Notes: generated by a model not told the origin, from the sequence alone. A DNA stretch of 64,000 nt from Mesorhizobium sp. (GCF_023954305.1 NZ_JAMLIG010000003.1:1-64000); one strand, 5' to 3'; counted from the first letter of the stretch, positions 44,902-54,167 are shown. Numbers and translations: made by a program.

Positions 44902-47592
44902 CTAGCGCTCCCGGTCATCGCGATCCCGTTCGCGCCGTTCCTCAATCTCGCGCTCCAGTTCCTGCAGACGCGGAACGGGGTGCTGCGGTGGATCGGACCG
45001 CGCGGCGACCGCCGTCCGCGCGGCATTGTCCCGAACGACCGCTGGCGGCACATGCTGCCTCTCCGGACCTGAGGGACTGCCGTCGCGTTCGCGCGCGATC
45101 TCGCCACGGGCAAGCGGAACGACACGGTCATCATCATGGTCAAGCTCGTGTGCTCGCTCGTCGTTGGACGACTCCGCGGTGGTCGAGTGATTGTCGTGCC
45201 TCGGCGCCGCCTGCAATTGTTCAGCCTGAAACGCCTCAAGTTCGCTGCTTCGCCGGTTGAAGTTCTCCCATGCGGCTTTTGAATCTTCCCTGGTCCAGGA
45301 GCCGTCGGCGCGGCCCCAGCCCGCTGACCCAATTCCATTCTCCGCATCCGTGACGGCGATCTCGATTTCGAGCGCCTTCAGCCCCTGTTCGTAGTGTTCA
45401 AGCTGCTTTGCATCGCCCTTCGCGATGTCCGGGATGGGCCTTCCCTCAAAACCGTCATTGTATGAGGCGTCGCGCTCCTCTCGCATTTTCTCAAGCAGCT
45501 TGATCCGATCGCCAAGCTGCTCGTCATCCTGTGCGGCGTCGCGCACATGCGTGTTCTGATGTTCGACGGCGAGTTCCGCCGCCCGCCACAGGCCAAGATT
45601 GAGGTTCTCGCGATAGGTCTCGACCGTTGCCTCGGAGTGTTCACCGGTCCCGGCGCTGATCAATGTTGCACGCGAAGACCGGATCTCGGCCAGAACCTTG
45701 TTCGCTGCTTCGGCCGACTGTCCGATCGGCGTCAGGTCCGCGCCAGCGTAACGGCCGTGCAAATCATCCGGCGCATCGCGATACTCCTGCCGGGCGCCCT
45801 GAGGGTCGGCCGAGAGCTGCCGTTCAGTGAGATCCAGAAACTCGCGACGAACATCCACCACTTCGCGTGCGGCGGCAGCGACCTCGTCGAACTCCTCGCG
45901 CTCTGCTGGGTCAAGGGTCTGCTCGACCGAAGCAAGAACCGCTTCCACGCGTTTTTCGTAGGCTTCGAATTCCGGACGCGTCATCTCCCGCATCAGTCCA
46001 TCCTCACCGTTCACGCTCTGACTAAACGTTATCATATTGGCTGCATTTTTGACAGCCTCTCGCCGCATCTCTTCAAAAACAGGATCAGTTTGATTGATAT
46101 CGGCGGCGCCTTCGAGACGGGCTTTTTGAACCTTCGCAAATTTGCCTTCTACGGTCCCCGGCTCCTCGGTCGCCAAATCGCTCCAGGCCCGCGCTGCCGT
46201 CGCAGCGTACTGCCTGCTGCGGTCGGACGTTGCCAGGCGCAACTCATTCGAGCGCTTCGCCTGATATCGAGCCTGTGCCGCGTCGCTCGTGCCCTCATGC
46301 TCGGTTCGGCCGCGATAGCTGATGGGCCGCACCTGGTTGCGCGTGTAGGCCGGCGCACTTGAGAATTCCCGCCGATCGGTCAGCTCCATGTCGATGCCTT
46401 GCTCGCGCGCCTTCTCGGCCATCTGCGAGCGCCATTCCCGGAACAACCGCGGACTGGTGACGATCCTTTCGCCGGTTTCTGAGCGCATGGTCACGATGGC
46501 ATGGGCATGGATATGCGGACGCTTGCCGCCCTCCGCCATCTCCTTCGGATCGAGCGCCGGATCGTGAACGGCGAACACATAGCGATGTCCCGCGAACTGC
46601 TCGCCCAGGAATTCTCGGACCGCTCCCTCGAACGCGGATGCATCCGTGCCTGCCCGGGCCGAGACGATCAGGTGCATGACGTCCCTGCCCTTGCGGCTGT
46701 GCAGTTCATTGCGCCATTCCTTCTGCACGAGATCGCCGGCCTGCGTCGCATCACCGATCAGCCGGGCGGTATCGTCGCGGACCTCGCCGTCGGATGACGC
46801 GACCAGTTCCCGAACCCGGGCCGTGCCCCATTCCACGCCATTGCCGTAGCCATGAAAGCGGAACCCCGCCTCGACATCCCGGCCGGCCCGCGTGTCGTCG
46901 TAGCGTTGCTGCACGATCTCCGCGGCTTTCCGATCGCCGGTCAGCCGCTCTCCACTCCGGTCGCGCAGAACGACGACGCCACTCACATGGAGTTCCCCAT
47001 CGGACCGCTCGCGCGCCGCATAGACAAACCGACGATCGCCAAATCCCGACCGCAGGATCTCGCGCAGCTGATCGTCCTGGTCGACGTCGGAGGAGAGCGA
47101 AGCCGCGTCTATCGAGACATGGAAGACGCCGAGATCCCGGCTGGCGGTGCGATTGTCGAAGAGATGTTCCCACTCCGCCCGCTGTTCGGCGAGCGCGCCC
47201 AGGCCGAGCACGCGCTCGCCACGCTCGTTCTCGACGGCAAGTTCTCCGCTTCGCGACGTGTAGCTCATCATCGCGGAAGCGCGACCGCCGCCGCCATAGG
47301 AGGCGAGCTTCACCACCGCCGGCTGGCTCCCGCGCGCCAGCGCCGAGAAGCGCGCTCGCATCGAGCGGCCGGCCGAGCCCGCGCCGCCAGGCGACCACCG
47401 CGCACCGCTTCCGCCATTCCGCCGCCGTGATCGGCCAAAGCCGCTCAGCCCCTCATCGCCGATCCGCGCCACCCCTCCCCTTCGCGGCTCATCCCAATCG
47501 CTTTTGTCGGATTGGCCGACCTGCGCCTCATGCATCAGCATGGCGCGCCGGCGCTGCCATTCCCGCTCGAAGGCGCCGGGAAAGAACTCCAT
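44902..47592 (-). CDS. Relaxase (mobilization nuclease)
   Basis: The 896-residue protein has the relaxase signature HIHAHAIV (about 358-365), the metal-binding histidine cluster, in a domain spanning about 270-430 (GRDVMHLIVSARAGTDASAF, HRYVFAVHDPALDP). The N-terminal 250 residues have a separate domain (SYGGGGRASAMMSYTSRSGE) and the C-terminal 430 residues are helical, rich in Glu and Arg, probably coiled coil. The catalytic Tyr should be near the N-terminus (MSYTSR is a candidate). It nicks oriT and leads the strand into the recipient. Its ATG overlaps the mobC stop by one base. Confidence 0.85.
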   Translation of the reverse strand: MEFFPGAFEREWQRRRAMLMHEAQVGQSDKSDWDEPRRGGVARIGDEGLSGFGRSRRRNGGSGARWSPGGAGSAGRSMRARFSALARGSQPAVVKLASYGGGGRASAMMSYTSRSGELAVENERGERVLGLGALAEQRAEWEHLFDNRTASRDLGVFHVSIDAASLSSDVDQDDQLREILRSGFGDRRFVYAARERSDGELHVSGVVVLRDRSGERLTGDRKAAEIVQQRYDDTRAGRDVEAGFRFHGYGNGVEWGTARVRELVASSDGEVRDDTARLIGDATQAGDLVQKEWRNELHSRKGRDVMHLIVSARAGTDASAFEGAVREFLGEQFAGHRYVFAVHDPALDPKEMAEGGKRPHIHAHAIVTMRSETGERIVTSPRLFREWRSQMAEKAREQGIDMELTDRREFSSAPAYTRNQVRPISYRGRTEHEGTSDAAQARYQAKRSNELRLATSDRSRQYAATAARAWSDLATEEPGTVEGKFAKVQKARLEGAADINQTDPVFEEMRREAVKNAANMITFSQSVNGEDGLMREMTRPEFEAYEKRVEAVLASVEQTLDPAEREEFDEVAAAAREVVDVRREFLDLTERQLSADPQGARQEYRDAPDDLHGRYAGADLTPIGQSAEAANKVLAEIRSSRATLISAGTGEHSEATVETYRENLNLGLWRAAELAVEHQNTHVRDAAQDDEQLGDRIKLLEKMREERDASYNDGFEGRPIPDIAKGDAKQLEHYEQGLKALEIEIAVTDAENGIGSAGWGRADGSWTREDSKAAWENFNRRSSELEAFQAEQLQAAPRHDNHSTTAESSNDERAHELDHDDDRVVPLARGEIARERDGSPSGPERQHVPPAVVRDNAARTAVAARSDPPQHPVPRLQELEREIEERRERDRDDRER

Positions 47593-47987
47593 CAGGCGCC
47601 CTCCCCGCGTCGATGCGCTGCCGCCCGCCGTGTCATCTGGGCGAACTCGGAAGCCACCGTGGTCGCGACGACATGCGCGTCCTTGATGCTCCCCAAGAGT
47701 TCCTCGTCGGCCGGCACCCTCCCGATGTTGATGGCACGCGCGATCTGGTTGAGGTTTCCGCCGATCGCACGCATGCCATCGGCGAGCAGGGCGAGCACGG
47801 CACGGTCCCCTTCTGCGAGGAACGGCCGCACGCCGGCGCCCTCCATTGCGAGCGACCGGACGAAGGCAGAAACGGTCATGCCGGCGCGGGCCGCCGCCGC
47901 CTCGAGAGCGTCGAACTCGGCCGGTGAGAAGCGGATATGCGCCACCCGGTCCTTGCGTTTCGACGCTTCTGAACGACTGCCGGCCAT
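47592..47987 (-). CDS. mobC: MobC-type relaxosome accessory protein
   Basis: The 131-residue protein has a ribbon-helix-helix-like N-terminus (RVAHIRFSPAEFDALEAAAA, RAGMTVSAFVRSLAM) and the conserved MobC C-terminal segment GNLNQIARAINIGR. MobC helps the relaxase melt and nick oriT. Start MAGSRSEA is likely; a GTG 12 bases upstream is possible. It faces the VirC1-like gene across the putative oriT. Confidence 0.85.
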   Translation of the reverse strand: MAGSRSEASKRKDRVAHIRFSPAEFDALEAAAARAGMTVSAFVRSLAMEGAGVRPFLAEGDRAVLALLADGMRAIGGNLNQIARAINIGRVPADEELLGSIKDAHVVATTVASEFAQMTRRAAAHRRGEGA

Positions 47988-47999
47988 CGGCAAATGCAC

Positions 48000-48260
48000 C
48001 CTTGATCGTGGGGTTGCGGCCGCAGGCCGCGGATCGAGGGCCTGTCCCTCGATCGTCAGGAAAAATGTATCACATTTTTCCGTATCCTGCCAACTCTAAT
48101 GATAGTGATTTTGTCGGTGTTATGCTCAGGTGCGATATTTTCTATATCAATATAGTTGTGTTTTTCCATGTTCGTGTGCTTCTATGTCGATGTGAATCCA
48201 CGTCCACACGGAGATGGATTCGTGTGTGAGTAGAAACACATTTTCCTAGGAGATGAGCCG
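48000..48260. other. Putative oriT / relaxosome assembly region
   Basis: This 261-base region between mobC and the VirC1-like gene is much richer in A and T than its surroundings. It contains stacked inverted repeats: 48016-48021/48025-48030, 48032-48040/48046-48054, a 10-bp hairpin 48059-48081, an ATATAG palindrome near 48140, and 48194-48200/48215-48221. Position between the relaxase genes and a partition-type gene and the hairpin content are typical of oriT and of the divergent promoters. The nick site cannot be read from sequence alone. Confidence 0.55.
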
Positions 48261-48962
48261 ATGACCGTCGTGATCGCCGCCATCAACGGCAAGGGAGGCG
48301 CGGGCAAGACCACCGCGCTGATGAACATCGCCGGCGAATATGCTCTGCGGGGCGGGCGCGTCGCCATGATCGACATGGATGCCCGCAACAACTTGCTTAA
48401 GTGGTGGACCGATTGCCAGGAGAAGGACGCCCAGCCCGAGGGCGTCGAGGTCTACAGCCACAAGACGGCGAGAGGACTGGAGCGATGGGTGGAGGAAAGC
48501 GCCGGTGCGTTCGATCACGTGCTGATCGACACGCCGGGCGAAGACACCGCGATCGTCGATCCTGTGATCACCGTGGCCGACCTGGTGATCTCGCCGATCC
48601 AGCCGTCGAAGCGCGAGGTGCTGGGCGCCATCGACAGCTTTGAGAACGTGCTGCGCGTCAATGAGGCGCTGGGGCGGCAATGCCGGCATGGCGTGCTGCG
48701 GACGCGGATCACTGTGACTGTGCGGCACACGGAACTCTACCGGAAAATCAGGCCGATCATCGAGGACAAGGTTGGGACCTATCTATTCCGCACCGAAGTG
48801 TTCGAGCGAAACGTCTACAAGGACATCCACAACGGCATCGGCACGCTTCAGATGCAGGAGGTGACGGAGGCGATCGCCAAAGCCCGGCGAGAGACGCAGG
48901 CGCTGGTCGAGGAAGTCGACCGATTGCTCACGGGCGAGTCGATGGCGGGGCGTGCGGCATGA
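48261..48962 (+). CDS. ParA-family ATPase (VirC1-like)
   Basis: The 233-residue protein has a deviant Walker A NGKGGAGKTT (about 9-18), a DMD switch (about 38-40), and LIDTPGEDT. It is a ParA/MinD ATPase most like Agrobacterium VirC1, which binds overdrive DNA next to oriT and brings the transfer intermediate to the conjugation pore. AGGAG precedes ATG 48261. The stop overlaps the next gene as ATGA. Position next to mobC and oriT argues for VirC1 rather than partition. Confidence 0.85.
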   Translation: MTVVIAAINGKGGAGKTTALMNIAGEYALRGGRVAMIDMDARNNLLKWWTDCQEKDAQPEGVEVYSHKTARGLERWVEESAGAFDHVLIDTPGEDTAIVDPVITVADLVISPIQPSKREVLGAIDSFENVLRVNEALGRQCRHGVLRTRITVTVRHTELYRKIRPIIEDKVGTYLFRTEVFERNVYKDIHNGIGTLQMQEVTEAIAKARRETQALVEEVDRLLTGESMAGRAA

Positions 48963-49312
48963 GCGGCAAGGAGATGCTGTCGCTCGATGAATTCGCCACC
49001 GCGCCGCGCAAGCAGCGCGCGGTGGTCGAGATGCCGGCCGCAGGCGATGCGGACAGCACTGCTGAGGCACGGGATGCGCGGGAGCCGGGGCAGAAAGAAC
49101 CGCGGGAACGCCGCGAGGCGTCCGGCGAGGCCAGCAAGGCGCTACGCCAGATGAAGCGGGCACGGATGAAAGGAGCGAGCCATTTCGTGAACGTCAATCT
49201 GGACCGCGACACCAAGCGCCGGCTGAAGCTGGCCGCGTTCAATACGGACACGTCCATGCAGGCGATTATGGAAAAGGCCATCCGGCAGTATCTCGATACC
49301 AACGGCTTTTGA
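48959..49312 (+). CDS. Ribbon-helix-helix protein (VirC2-like)
   Basis: The 117-residue protein has a charged, probably disordered N-terminus and a C-terminal ribbon-helix-helix domain (FVNVNLDRDTKRRLKLAAF and TSMQAIMEKAIRQYLDTNGF). It is translationally coupled to the ParA gene (ATGA). Such proteins bind DNA at oriT or at parS. VirC2 has the same fold and neighbour, so a VirC1-VirC2-like pair is likely. Confidence 0.78.
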   Translation: MSGKEMLSLDEFATAPRKQRAVVEMPAAGDADSTAEARDAREPGQKEPRERREASGEASKALRQMKRARMKGASHFVNVNLDRDTKRRLKLAAFNTDTSMQAIMEKAIRQYLDTNGF

Positions 49313-49480
49313 GGCGAAGGCCAACGGGGCTCGATCGACGGGCGGTTGAAATGGAGTCCGAATCCCTGCTAGGAACATGATCGTTTTGGCTCTGTTTTCT
49401 CGTGGATCTGAGCCATTTTTTGGGTGTTTCCCGTCTTTTTTGACGGGACTGGGGCAGTGGATTCGGATCGAGCCAGGCAG

Positions 49481-49984
49481 ATGGCGATCAAGGACGTACA
49501 GACCTATATCGACAGGCATGGCCTTGTCGAAACGACCGACTCCGAGGTCGACAAACCGATCTGGCGCAAGCCCGGCTTCAACGGCGTTCGCAGCCTCCTG
49601 GAGATGGAGGAGGAGATCAGCCGTTATCTGCGCGAGCGACGCGATGCGCAGAATCTGAACCGCGAGCAGGTCGGCATGATGGTCGGCCTGCATCATGAGA
49701 TTTACGCGCGCCACGAGCGGGCGGGGGCAAAGCTCAGGGTGACCCGGCTGCTTCATCTTGCAGAGTTGCTCGACTTCTCGCCGGTCGAAGCGATCTACGC
49801 GGCGGCGCCTCAGTTTTTTGGTGAGACCGAGCAGGAGGCAGAGGTCCGATTCAAGCTCGTGATGCGCATGCTCGACCTGCCGGCTGCGACAGCCCAGAAC
49901 CTTCTTATGCTGGTCGAGGAATTGTCCCCCGACAGCGGCGCGGAAAACCTGGCCAAGCCGACGAACCCGAAACGCCGGGGCTGA
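49481..49984 (+). CDS. XRE-type transcriptional regulator
   Basis: The 167-residue protein has a helix-turn-helix domain (about 65-125: RYLRERRDAQNLNREQVGMM, KLRVTRLLHLAELLDFSPVE) and a helical C-terminus. Start MAIKDVQTYIDRHG was chosen as the residues fit; the ribosome site AGG is weak. It follows the VirC2-like gene by 168 bases and may control the transfer genes (inference). The family is common next to DUF736 and relaxase genes in rhizobial elements. Confidence 0.75.
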   Translation: MAIKDVQTYIDRHGLVETTDSEVDKPIWRKPGFNGVRSLLEMEEEISRYLRERRDAQNLNREQVGMMVGLHHEIYARHERAGAKLRVTRLLHLAELLDFSPVEAIYAAAPQFFGETEQEAEVRFKLVMRMLDLPAATAQNLLMLVEELSPDSGAENLAKPTNPKRRG

Positions 49985-50553
49985 CCGCGCGCCGAAGAGA
50001 GCACCGGCTTGTCGACCGACAAGCGGTCATCGACACAATGGGCCGCTTCGATCGCGGATCTCACGACCGGCCGGCTTCATGGCGAAGATTTCATCGGGTC
50101 CGCCTCCGAGCTCTCCCACCACGCGGCCTCGGCTTCGGTCTCACTGTTGTAGACGTTCTCGACGCTGACTCTCGCGGGCTCGCGTCGTTGGGGCAATGGG
50201 AGCGGCCGCTAGACCTGGACATCAGAGAGATAGAGATCCGCATTCCCGACAGGGGATGCGTCCATCTCCGGCGACCAGCCGGCGGGGTGTGCGAGGGTTT
50301 ACCCCTCGTGGCATCGGGCCCCGAGCGATCCGGTCCTCGTTACCCGCGAGATGGGATCGTTACCGAAGGCGGAGACCGCGTCAGCGGGCTCCGTGAGCGG
50401 CGCGCGAGCGACGCGAGTAGAGCCCGGTTGGCCGCAGGCCGGCTCGCCCGGTCGCCGCAGCCCAGACAATGCATCAGCGTCCTGAATCGATTGAGCCGGA
50501 CCGATTCATAGAACGCGTTGGACGGCGTCGATCTCAGACAAGATGATCACGTC
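49985..50553. other. Intergenic stretch with a short palindrome
   Basis: About 570 bases with no convincing gene. GCTTGTCG (50007-50014) and CGACAAGC (50017-50024) form an inverted repeat with 2-base spacing just after the XRE regulator stop. It could be a terminator stem or a regulator binding site. Long plus-strand frames here are arginine-rich and resemble no family. Confidence 0.4.
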
Positions 50554-50805
50554 ATGCCGAGCGAAGACGCGATCCATCTCCACCGCATCGATCCAGCGCG
50601 CAACATGGCGCGGTTCTATCGCATGTCGTCGACGCCGAGCCTGTTCGGCGACATCTGCCTCGTGCGTGAATGGGGGCGGATCGGCAGGCCTGGCCGTATC
50701 CGCATCGACCTTTATCAAACCGGTGAGCAAGCCATGGCGGCGCGCGAGGCACTGTTGCGCGTGAAGCGGCAGCGCGGCTATCGTGATGCGTCAAAAATGG
50801 AATGA
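50554..50805 (+). CDS. WGR-domain protein
   Basis: The 83-residue product is almost entirely a WGR domain: IHLHRIDPARNMARFYRMSS, LFGDICLVREWGRIGRPGRI and RVKRQRGYRD. The W-G-R triplet and following basic loop are present. WGR domains bind nucleic acid; stand-alone versions are common on rhizobial plasmids, often near DUF736. ATG 50554 is used; TTG 50518 would add 12 residues. Confidence 0.82.
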   Translation: MPSEDAIHLHRIDPARNMARFYRMSSTPSLFGDICLVREWGRIGRPGRIRIDLYQTGEQAMAAREALLRVKRQRGYRDASKME

Positions 50806-50838
50806 CGTTCGAGGGTGACGATCAGGCCCGGCACAAAA

Positions 50839-50871
50839 AAGGCCCGCGCCGGATCCTCCGGTGCGGGCCTT
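50839..50871. terminator. Strong bidirectional terminator
   Basis: Arms of 15 bases (50839-50853 and 50857-50871, one G-U pair) with a 3-base loop. On the minus strand the stem is followed by a T run (A run at 50835-50840 on the plus strand), giving a canonical intrinsic terminator for the minus-strand gene. On the plus strand it would serve the WGR gene, with TTCTTGTT after it. Confidence 0.8.
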
Positions 50872-50880
50872 CTTGTTGCT

Positions 50881-51179
50881 GCTACTTCGATTGCCGATGT
50901 CGTAGCAACGCGGCGAGTGGGCCGTTGTGCAACAGGCGGGCCTCCTTCGCGAGGTCGGCAACGAGCTGCGAGGCGATGTACTCGGGCAGCGGCATGACGC
51001 TATAGCCTCTGGACAGCGTCGCCGTTTGGAGGGCTTCGAGTGTTTCGTATTCGCGATCGCTCGTGCCCAGCCAAAGCGCGAGATCGTTGCCGCTCTCGTC
51101 GGAAACGCCTGCAGAAGAAGGTGCGCAGCGGGGGGTCGGAGCGGTCGTCGCGGGTGACGGTGGCGGTGTAGCGGCTCAT
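50881..51179 (-). pseudogene. Frameshifted small gene next to DUF736
   Basis: GGAGG precedes ATG 51179 and the product begins MSRYTATVTRDDRSDPPLRT. At about 51105 the frame turns arginine-rich, while the shifted frame continues with SDESGNDLALWLGTSDREYE and on to PLPEYIASQLVADLAKEARL and a TAG at 50881. The two halves together look like one acidic protein of about 100 residues. The length is not a multiple of three. A one-base indel is the simplest explanation; programmed frameshifting is not excluded. The strong terminator follows. Confidence 0.6.
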
Positions 51180-51210
51180 GGAAGCCTCCTGGCCACGTGG
51201 AACAACAGGT

Positions 51211-51236
51211 GGGCCGGCCCCTTCCGGGGCCGGCCC
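51211..51236 (-). terminator. GC hairpin between DUF736 and the next gene
   Basis: Perfect 11-bp arms (51211-51221, 51226-51236) with a 4-base loop lie 8 bases downstream of the DUF736 stop. There is no T run. It could attenuate read-through or protect the mRNA end. Confidence 0.5.
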
Positions 51237-51244
51237 GTCGCGGT

Positions 51245-51568
51245 TCACTCCGGGTTGTTCCAGAGGATCACCTTCTTGTTCTCGTCGCCGCCCGGGGCGG
51301 GAGCGAGGTTGCCGAAGACGACGCCGATCTCGGGGGCCTCCAGCTTGAACGAGAGGTAGCTCTCGCCGGAGCGTTGGGAAACCCGGTTCCAGGCGGCGCC
51401 GATCTCGAAGCCGGTCCGCTTGTTGAGGACGCGGAAGTCCGGGGCGTCCTCGCGGGACTTGTTGGCGTTGGGCAGGACAGTGATCGGGGCGTTGACCCGC
51501 AGTGTGGCGAATACGCCTTCCATCGAGCCGTCGGCCTTGGCGGTGAGATTTGCGATCGTGGTGGCCAT
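51245..51568 (-). CDS. DUF736 family protein
   Basis: The 107-residue protein has the DUF736 pattern: MATTIANLTAKADGSMEGVF, DAPDFRVLNKRTGFEIGAAW and SYLSFKLEAPEIGVVFGNL, and an acidic/aromatic end. The family is a beta-rich marker gene of alphaproteobacterial conjugative elements; function is unknown. AGGAGAAGTACC precedes ATG 51568. Its promoter must lie in the 730-base gap to the right. Confidence 0.93.
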   Translation of the reverse strand: MATTIANLTAKADGSMEGVFATLRVNAPITVLPNANKSREDAPDFRVLNKRTGFEIGAAWNRVSQRSGESYLSFKLEAPEIGVVFGNLAPAPGGDENKKVILWNNPE

Positions 51569-52297
51569 GGTACTTCTCCTTCGATTGCATCGGGGCCATT
51601 CCCGATGGCGTCGAGGGAGAGGGCCGTCCTGCTGCGGTCACTCGGCACAAATTCTGGAAAATTCTATTTTCCGAAGAAGGCGGGCCGCACTTTCAAGGGC
51701 CCCGCTTGCGGGAAAGAAAGTGCCTGGACCGCAAGAAAAGACCGAAATCGAATTTTCCTGAATTTCTGCCGAGCGTACCCCCAACGGGGGTTGACCGCAA
51801 ATGCAGGCGGTCCTCTACAAAGGCGACATGACACGGGATTGGTCCGGATGTGAGCGAAGGCGACGCACCCCGGCCGCCATCGCAGTCCCACCGCCGGGCG
51901 CTGCGTTCCCAGGAAAGGGTTTGTCCCTGCGGTGACCCGGCTTTCCATCGCCCTGCCCGACCGCAACCATCCCACAGCGAAGCCCTGCCCGCCCAAGTCC
52001 TCCGTAACGCGCCGGTCTCGCGGTCGCGTCGGGCTGGCACCGTTCAAACCGGGCACCGGCAGGCGAGCCCTGTTCAGGCGAAGCACCGCGGCGCGCGTTG
52101 GAGAATCCGCGAACGCGATGCCACTGGCGCGATGAATGGGCGAACGCTCCTCGGGAGCATCCGGAGTGAACCGCGACGGGCCGGCCCGCGAGGGGCCAGT
52201 GACCGATGGCCTGACACGACGGGGGCGCTGGGTCGGCCTTCGGCCGGGATCAGCCGGGCGGCGTGCGCCGCTTGGTCCCGGCGTTTGATTGCCGCTT
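51569..52297. other. Long intergenic region, no convincing gene
   Basis: About 730 bases between DUF736 and the SLOG gene. A plus-strand open frame of about 210 codons crosses it but is rich in Arg, Pro and Ser, has no ribosome site and overlaps the SLOG gene end, so I reject it. The region near 51640-51720 is relatively AT-rich and is the best place for the DUF736 promoter. A replication or regulatory role for the rest is possible but not visible. Confidence 0.4.
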
Positions 52298-52831
52298 TCA
52301 GGCAGGCAGCGCCAGCCGCTCGTCCGGCGTCATGCGCGCTTCGACCGCGTTGCGAACCTCCGGGCCGGCCATGCGCAGCATGGCGCTCCAGTCCGACGTA
52401 TTGTGGATGGTCGCCACCGTACTACGCAGCATATCGTAGACGACGCATGGAGATCCGATCACGGCAAGGCGCAGGACGTTGAGGCAGGTTCCCGGCGACG
52501 CGCCGTCCCAGATCATCAGGCCGAAGTCGGCACGCCGGGCCATCTCCCTGTCCTTCTCGACATGAACGGCGAAACCTTGCGCACCGTCGGGCGGAGGTAT
52601 GCGATAGGCCGCCCAGTCGCCGAGATTGTTTCGGGGTTCCTTGCTGGCATGGAACACGCCGACATGTTCGTAGCCGTACCCGGCGAGCAGGCTCTGCGCC
52701 TCGGCATCTGCGCCAGGTGCGTCGCCGATCAGCACACCGTGCTCGGCCGCCACGATCGCGCCGATGCGCACGACGGCGGGTTGCGGCAACTCGAATATGT
52801 CGCGTGATCCGCCTATGAATATCATCGCCAT
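52298..52831 (-). CDS. SLOG-type nucleotide-binding protein
   Basis: The 177-residue protein starts MAMIFIGGSRDIFELPQPAV, with the GGSR loop of SLOG/TIR-like Rossmann folds, then DAPGADAEAQSLLAGYGY, and an acidic middle with LMIWDGASPGTCLNVL. SLOG proteins bind nucleotides or NAD derivatives as sensors in defence and stress systems. AGGAGAGTCACC precedes ATG 52831. It is followed on the same strand by another SLOG-like gene (DUF2493) after 135 bases. Confidence 0.72.
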   Translation of the reverse strand: MAMIFIGGSRDIFELPQPAVVRIGAIVAAEHGVLIGDAPGADAEAQSLLAGYGYEHVGVFHASKEPRNNLGDWAAYRIPPPDGAQGFAVHVEKDREMARRADFGLMIWDGASPGTCLNVLRLAVIGSPCVVYDMLRSTVATIHNTSDWSAMLRMAGPEVRNAVEARMTPDERLALPA

Positions 52832-52966
52832 GGTGACTCTCCTTCTGCTGCAACGCCCCGCCCCTGCCCTCCTGCCTCTCCCTCTGGCGCGTGGCGATAT
52901 GGTGCGCTTCGCCGGCTGTCGGAGAGCGACGAGCCGGGGTCGGCGCGTCGCCGGGGAAACCGGCGC

Positions 52967-53908
52967 TCACGCGCCGGCCTCCGTGAACCGCCAGACCGGG
53001 ATGCCGAGGCGGCGGGCCTTGTCGGCCAGGTTCTCGGTGATGCCCGAGCCCGGGAAGACGATCAGCCCGTAGGGCATCACGGAAAGAAGCTGGTCGTTGC
53101 GCCGGAACGGGGCGGCCTTGGCGTGCCGGTTCCAGTCCGGCTTGAAGGCGATCTGCGTCACCTTGCGGCTCTCGGCCCAGCAGGCGGCGATGCGCTCGGC
53201 GCCGCGCGGGCTGCCGCCGTGCAGCAGCACCATGTCCGGATGCTTCTCGCGGGCCTTGTCGAGCGCGTCCCAGATCCGGTCGTGCTCGTTGCAGTCGAGC
53301 CCACCGGCGAAAGCGATCTTGGTGCCGGCCGGGACCAGCACCTCGGTTTCGGCGCGCCGGCGCGCGGCAAGGAAATCGCGGGAGTCGATCACCGCCGAGG
53401 TCATCGCCTGATGAGAGACCTTGGAGCCGGTGCGCGGCCGCCAAGCCGAGCCGGTTTCCGCCTCGTAGAGATCGGCGGCCTCATCGCGCATGATTTCCAG
53501 CACGTTGCGGCGCTCGATATAGGTGATGCCCTCGGCCGTGAGCCGTTCCAGCTCCACGGACTTCACCTCGGAGCCGTCCTGCTCGCCTTGGCTCGACCGC
53601 TGCGCCTCCTCGTTGCGGTCGAGGTTGCGGGCGACACGCTCGGCCGCGCGGTGGAAGACGTTCACGAAGGACCAGAGCAGGTCGTCGAGATCGGGTTCGA
53701 GCCTGGTGTCGCCGAGCATGCCGGCGAAGGTGTCGACGATGCCTGCAAGGCCGGCCCGGATCACCGCGTCGTCGGGCAGCGGCCGGGGGTCCGGCTCGTC
53801 CTGATGCGGGCGGTGGCCGTACATCTGCAGTTCGAGGATGACGCGGTCGGTCGGCGAGGAGGCGTGGTAGGGCTCGTAGGCGTCGTCGAAAGGAAGCTCG
53901 TAGGTCAT
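52967..53908 (-). CDS. DUF2493/SLOG family protein
   Basis: The 313-residue protein has an N-terminal helical domain (about 1-170) and a C-terminal DUF2493 (YspA core, SLOG-like Rossmann) domain: TKIAFAGGLDCNEHDRIWDA, VLLHGGSPRGAERIAACWA, IAFKPDWNRH and YGLIVFPGSGITENLADKAR. The family is typical of rhizobial plasmids and ICEs next to Toprim and strawberry-notch genes. GGAGA precedes ATG 53908. It may bind a nucleotide; no catalytic residue can be assigned. Confidence 0.88.
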   Translation of the reverse strand: MTYELPFDDAYEPYHASSPTDRVILELQMYGHRPHQDEPDPRPLPDDAVIRAGLAGIVDTFAGMLGDTRLEPDLDDLLWSFVNVFHRAAERVARNLDRNEEAQRSSQGEQDGSEVKSVELERLTAEGITYIERRNVLEIMRDEAADLYEAETGSAWRPRTGSKVSHQAMTSAVIDSRDFLAARRRAETEVLVPAGTKIAFAGGLDCNEHDRIWDALDKAREKHPDMVLLHGGSPRGAERIAACWAESRKVTQIAFKPDWNRHAKAAPFRRNDQLLSVMPYGLIVFPGSGITENLADKARRLGIPVWRFTEAGA

Positions 53909-54167
53909 GGCGGGTCTCCGTCGGTTGTGGCCGGGCGCAATAGCGGCCTGACAGCGCATCCCGGCCGCGCCCCGGGCGCGGCCGCACCGAAGGCCGGAAC
54001 GAAGCGGAGGACGGCGCAGCCGTTGCGGCCGTGCCCGGGGGGTGGCAGGGATCGCCTCTCAGGCAGGCCGCGGGCGCGGCCTCTCCGGCGGAATGCCGCC
54101 ATGCCTGCGGGATTTCCGGTGGCGCTGCCCCTGCCCGCCTGCCGGCAGATGCCCGCCGGTTGGCCGC

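Noticed and set aside
49985..50517. Plus-strand frame of about 157 codons after the XRE regulator
   Set aside because: Rich in Arg and Gly with no ribosome site; no domain recognised. A palindrome is noted separately.
51850..52482. Plus-strand frame of 210 codons between DUF736 and the SLOG gene
   Set aside because: Arg/Ser/Pro-rich composition, no ribosome site, and overlap with the SLOG gene in antisense.
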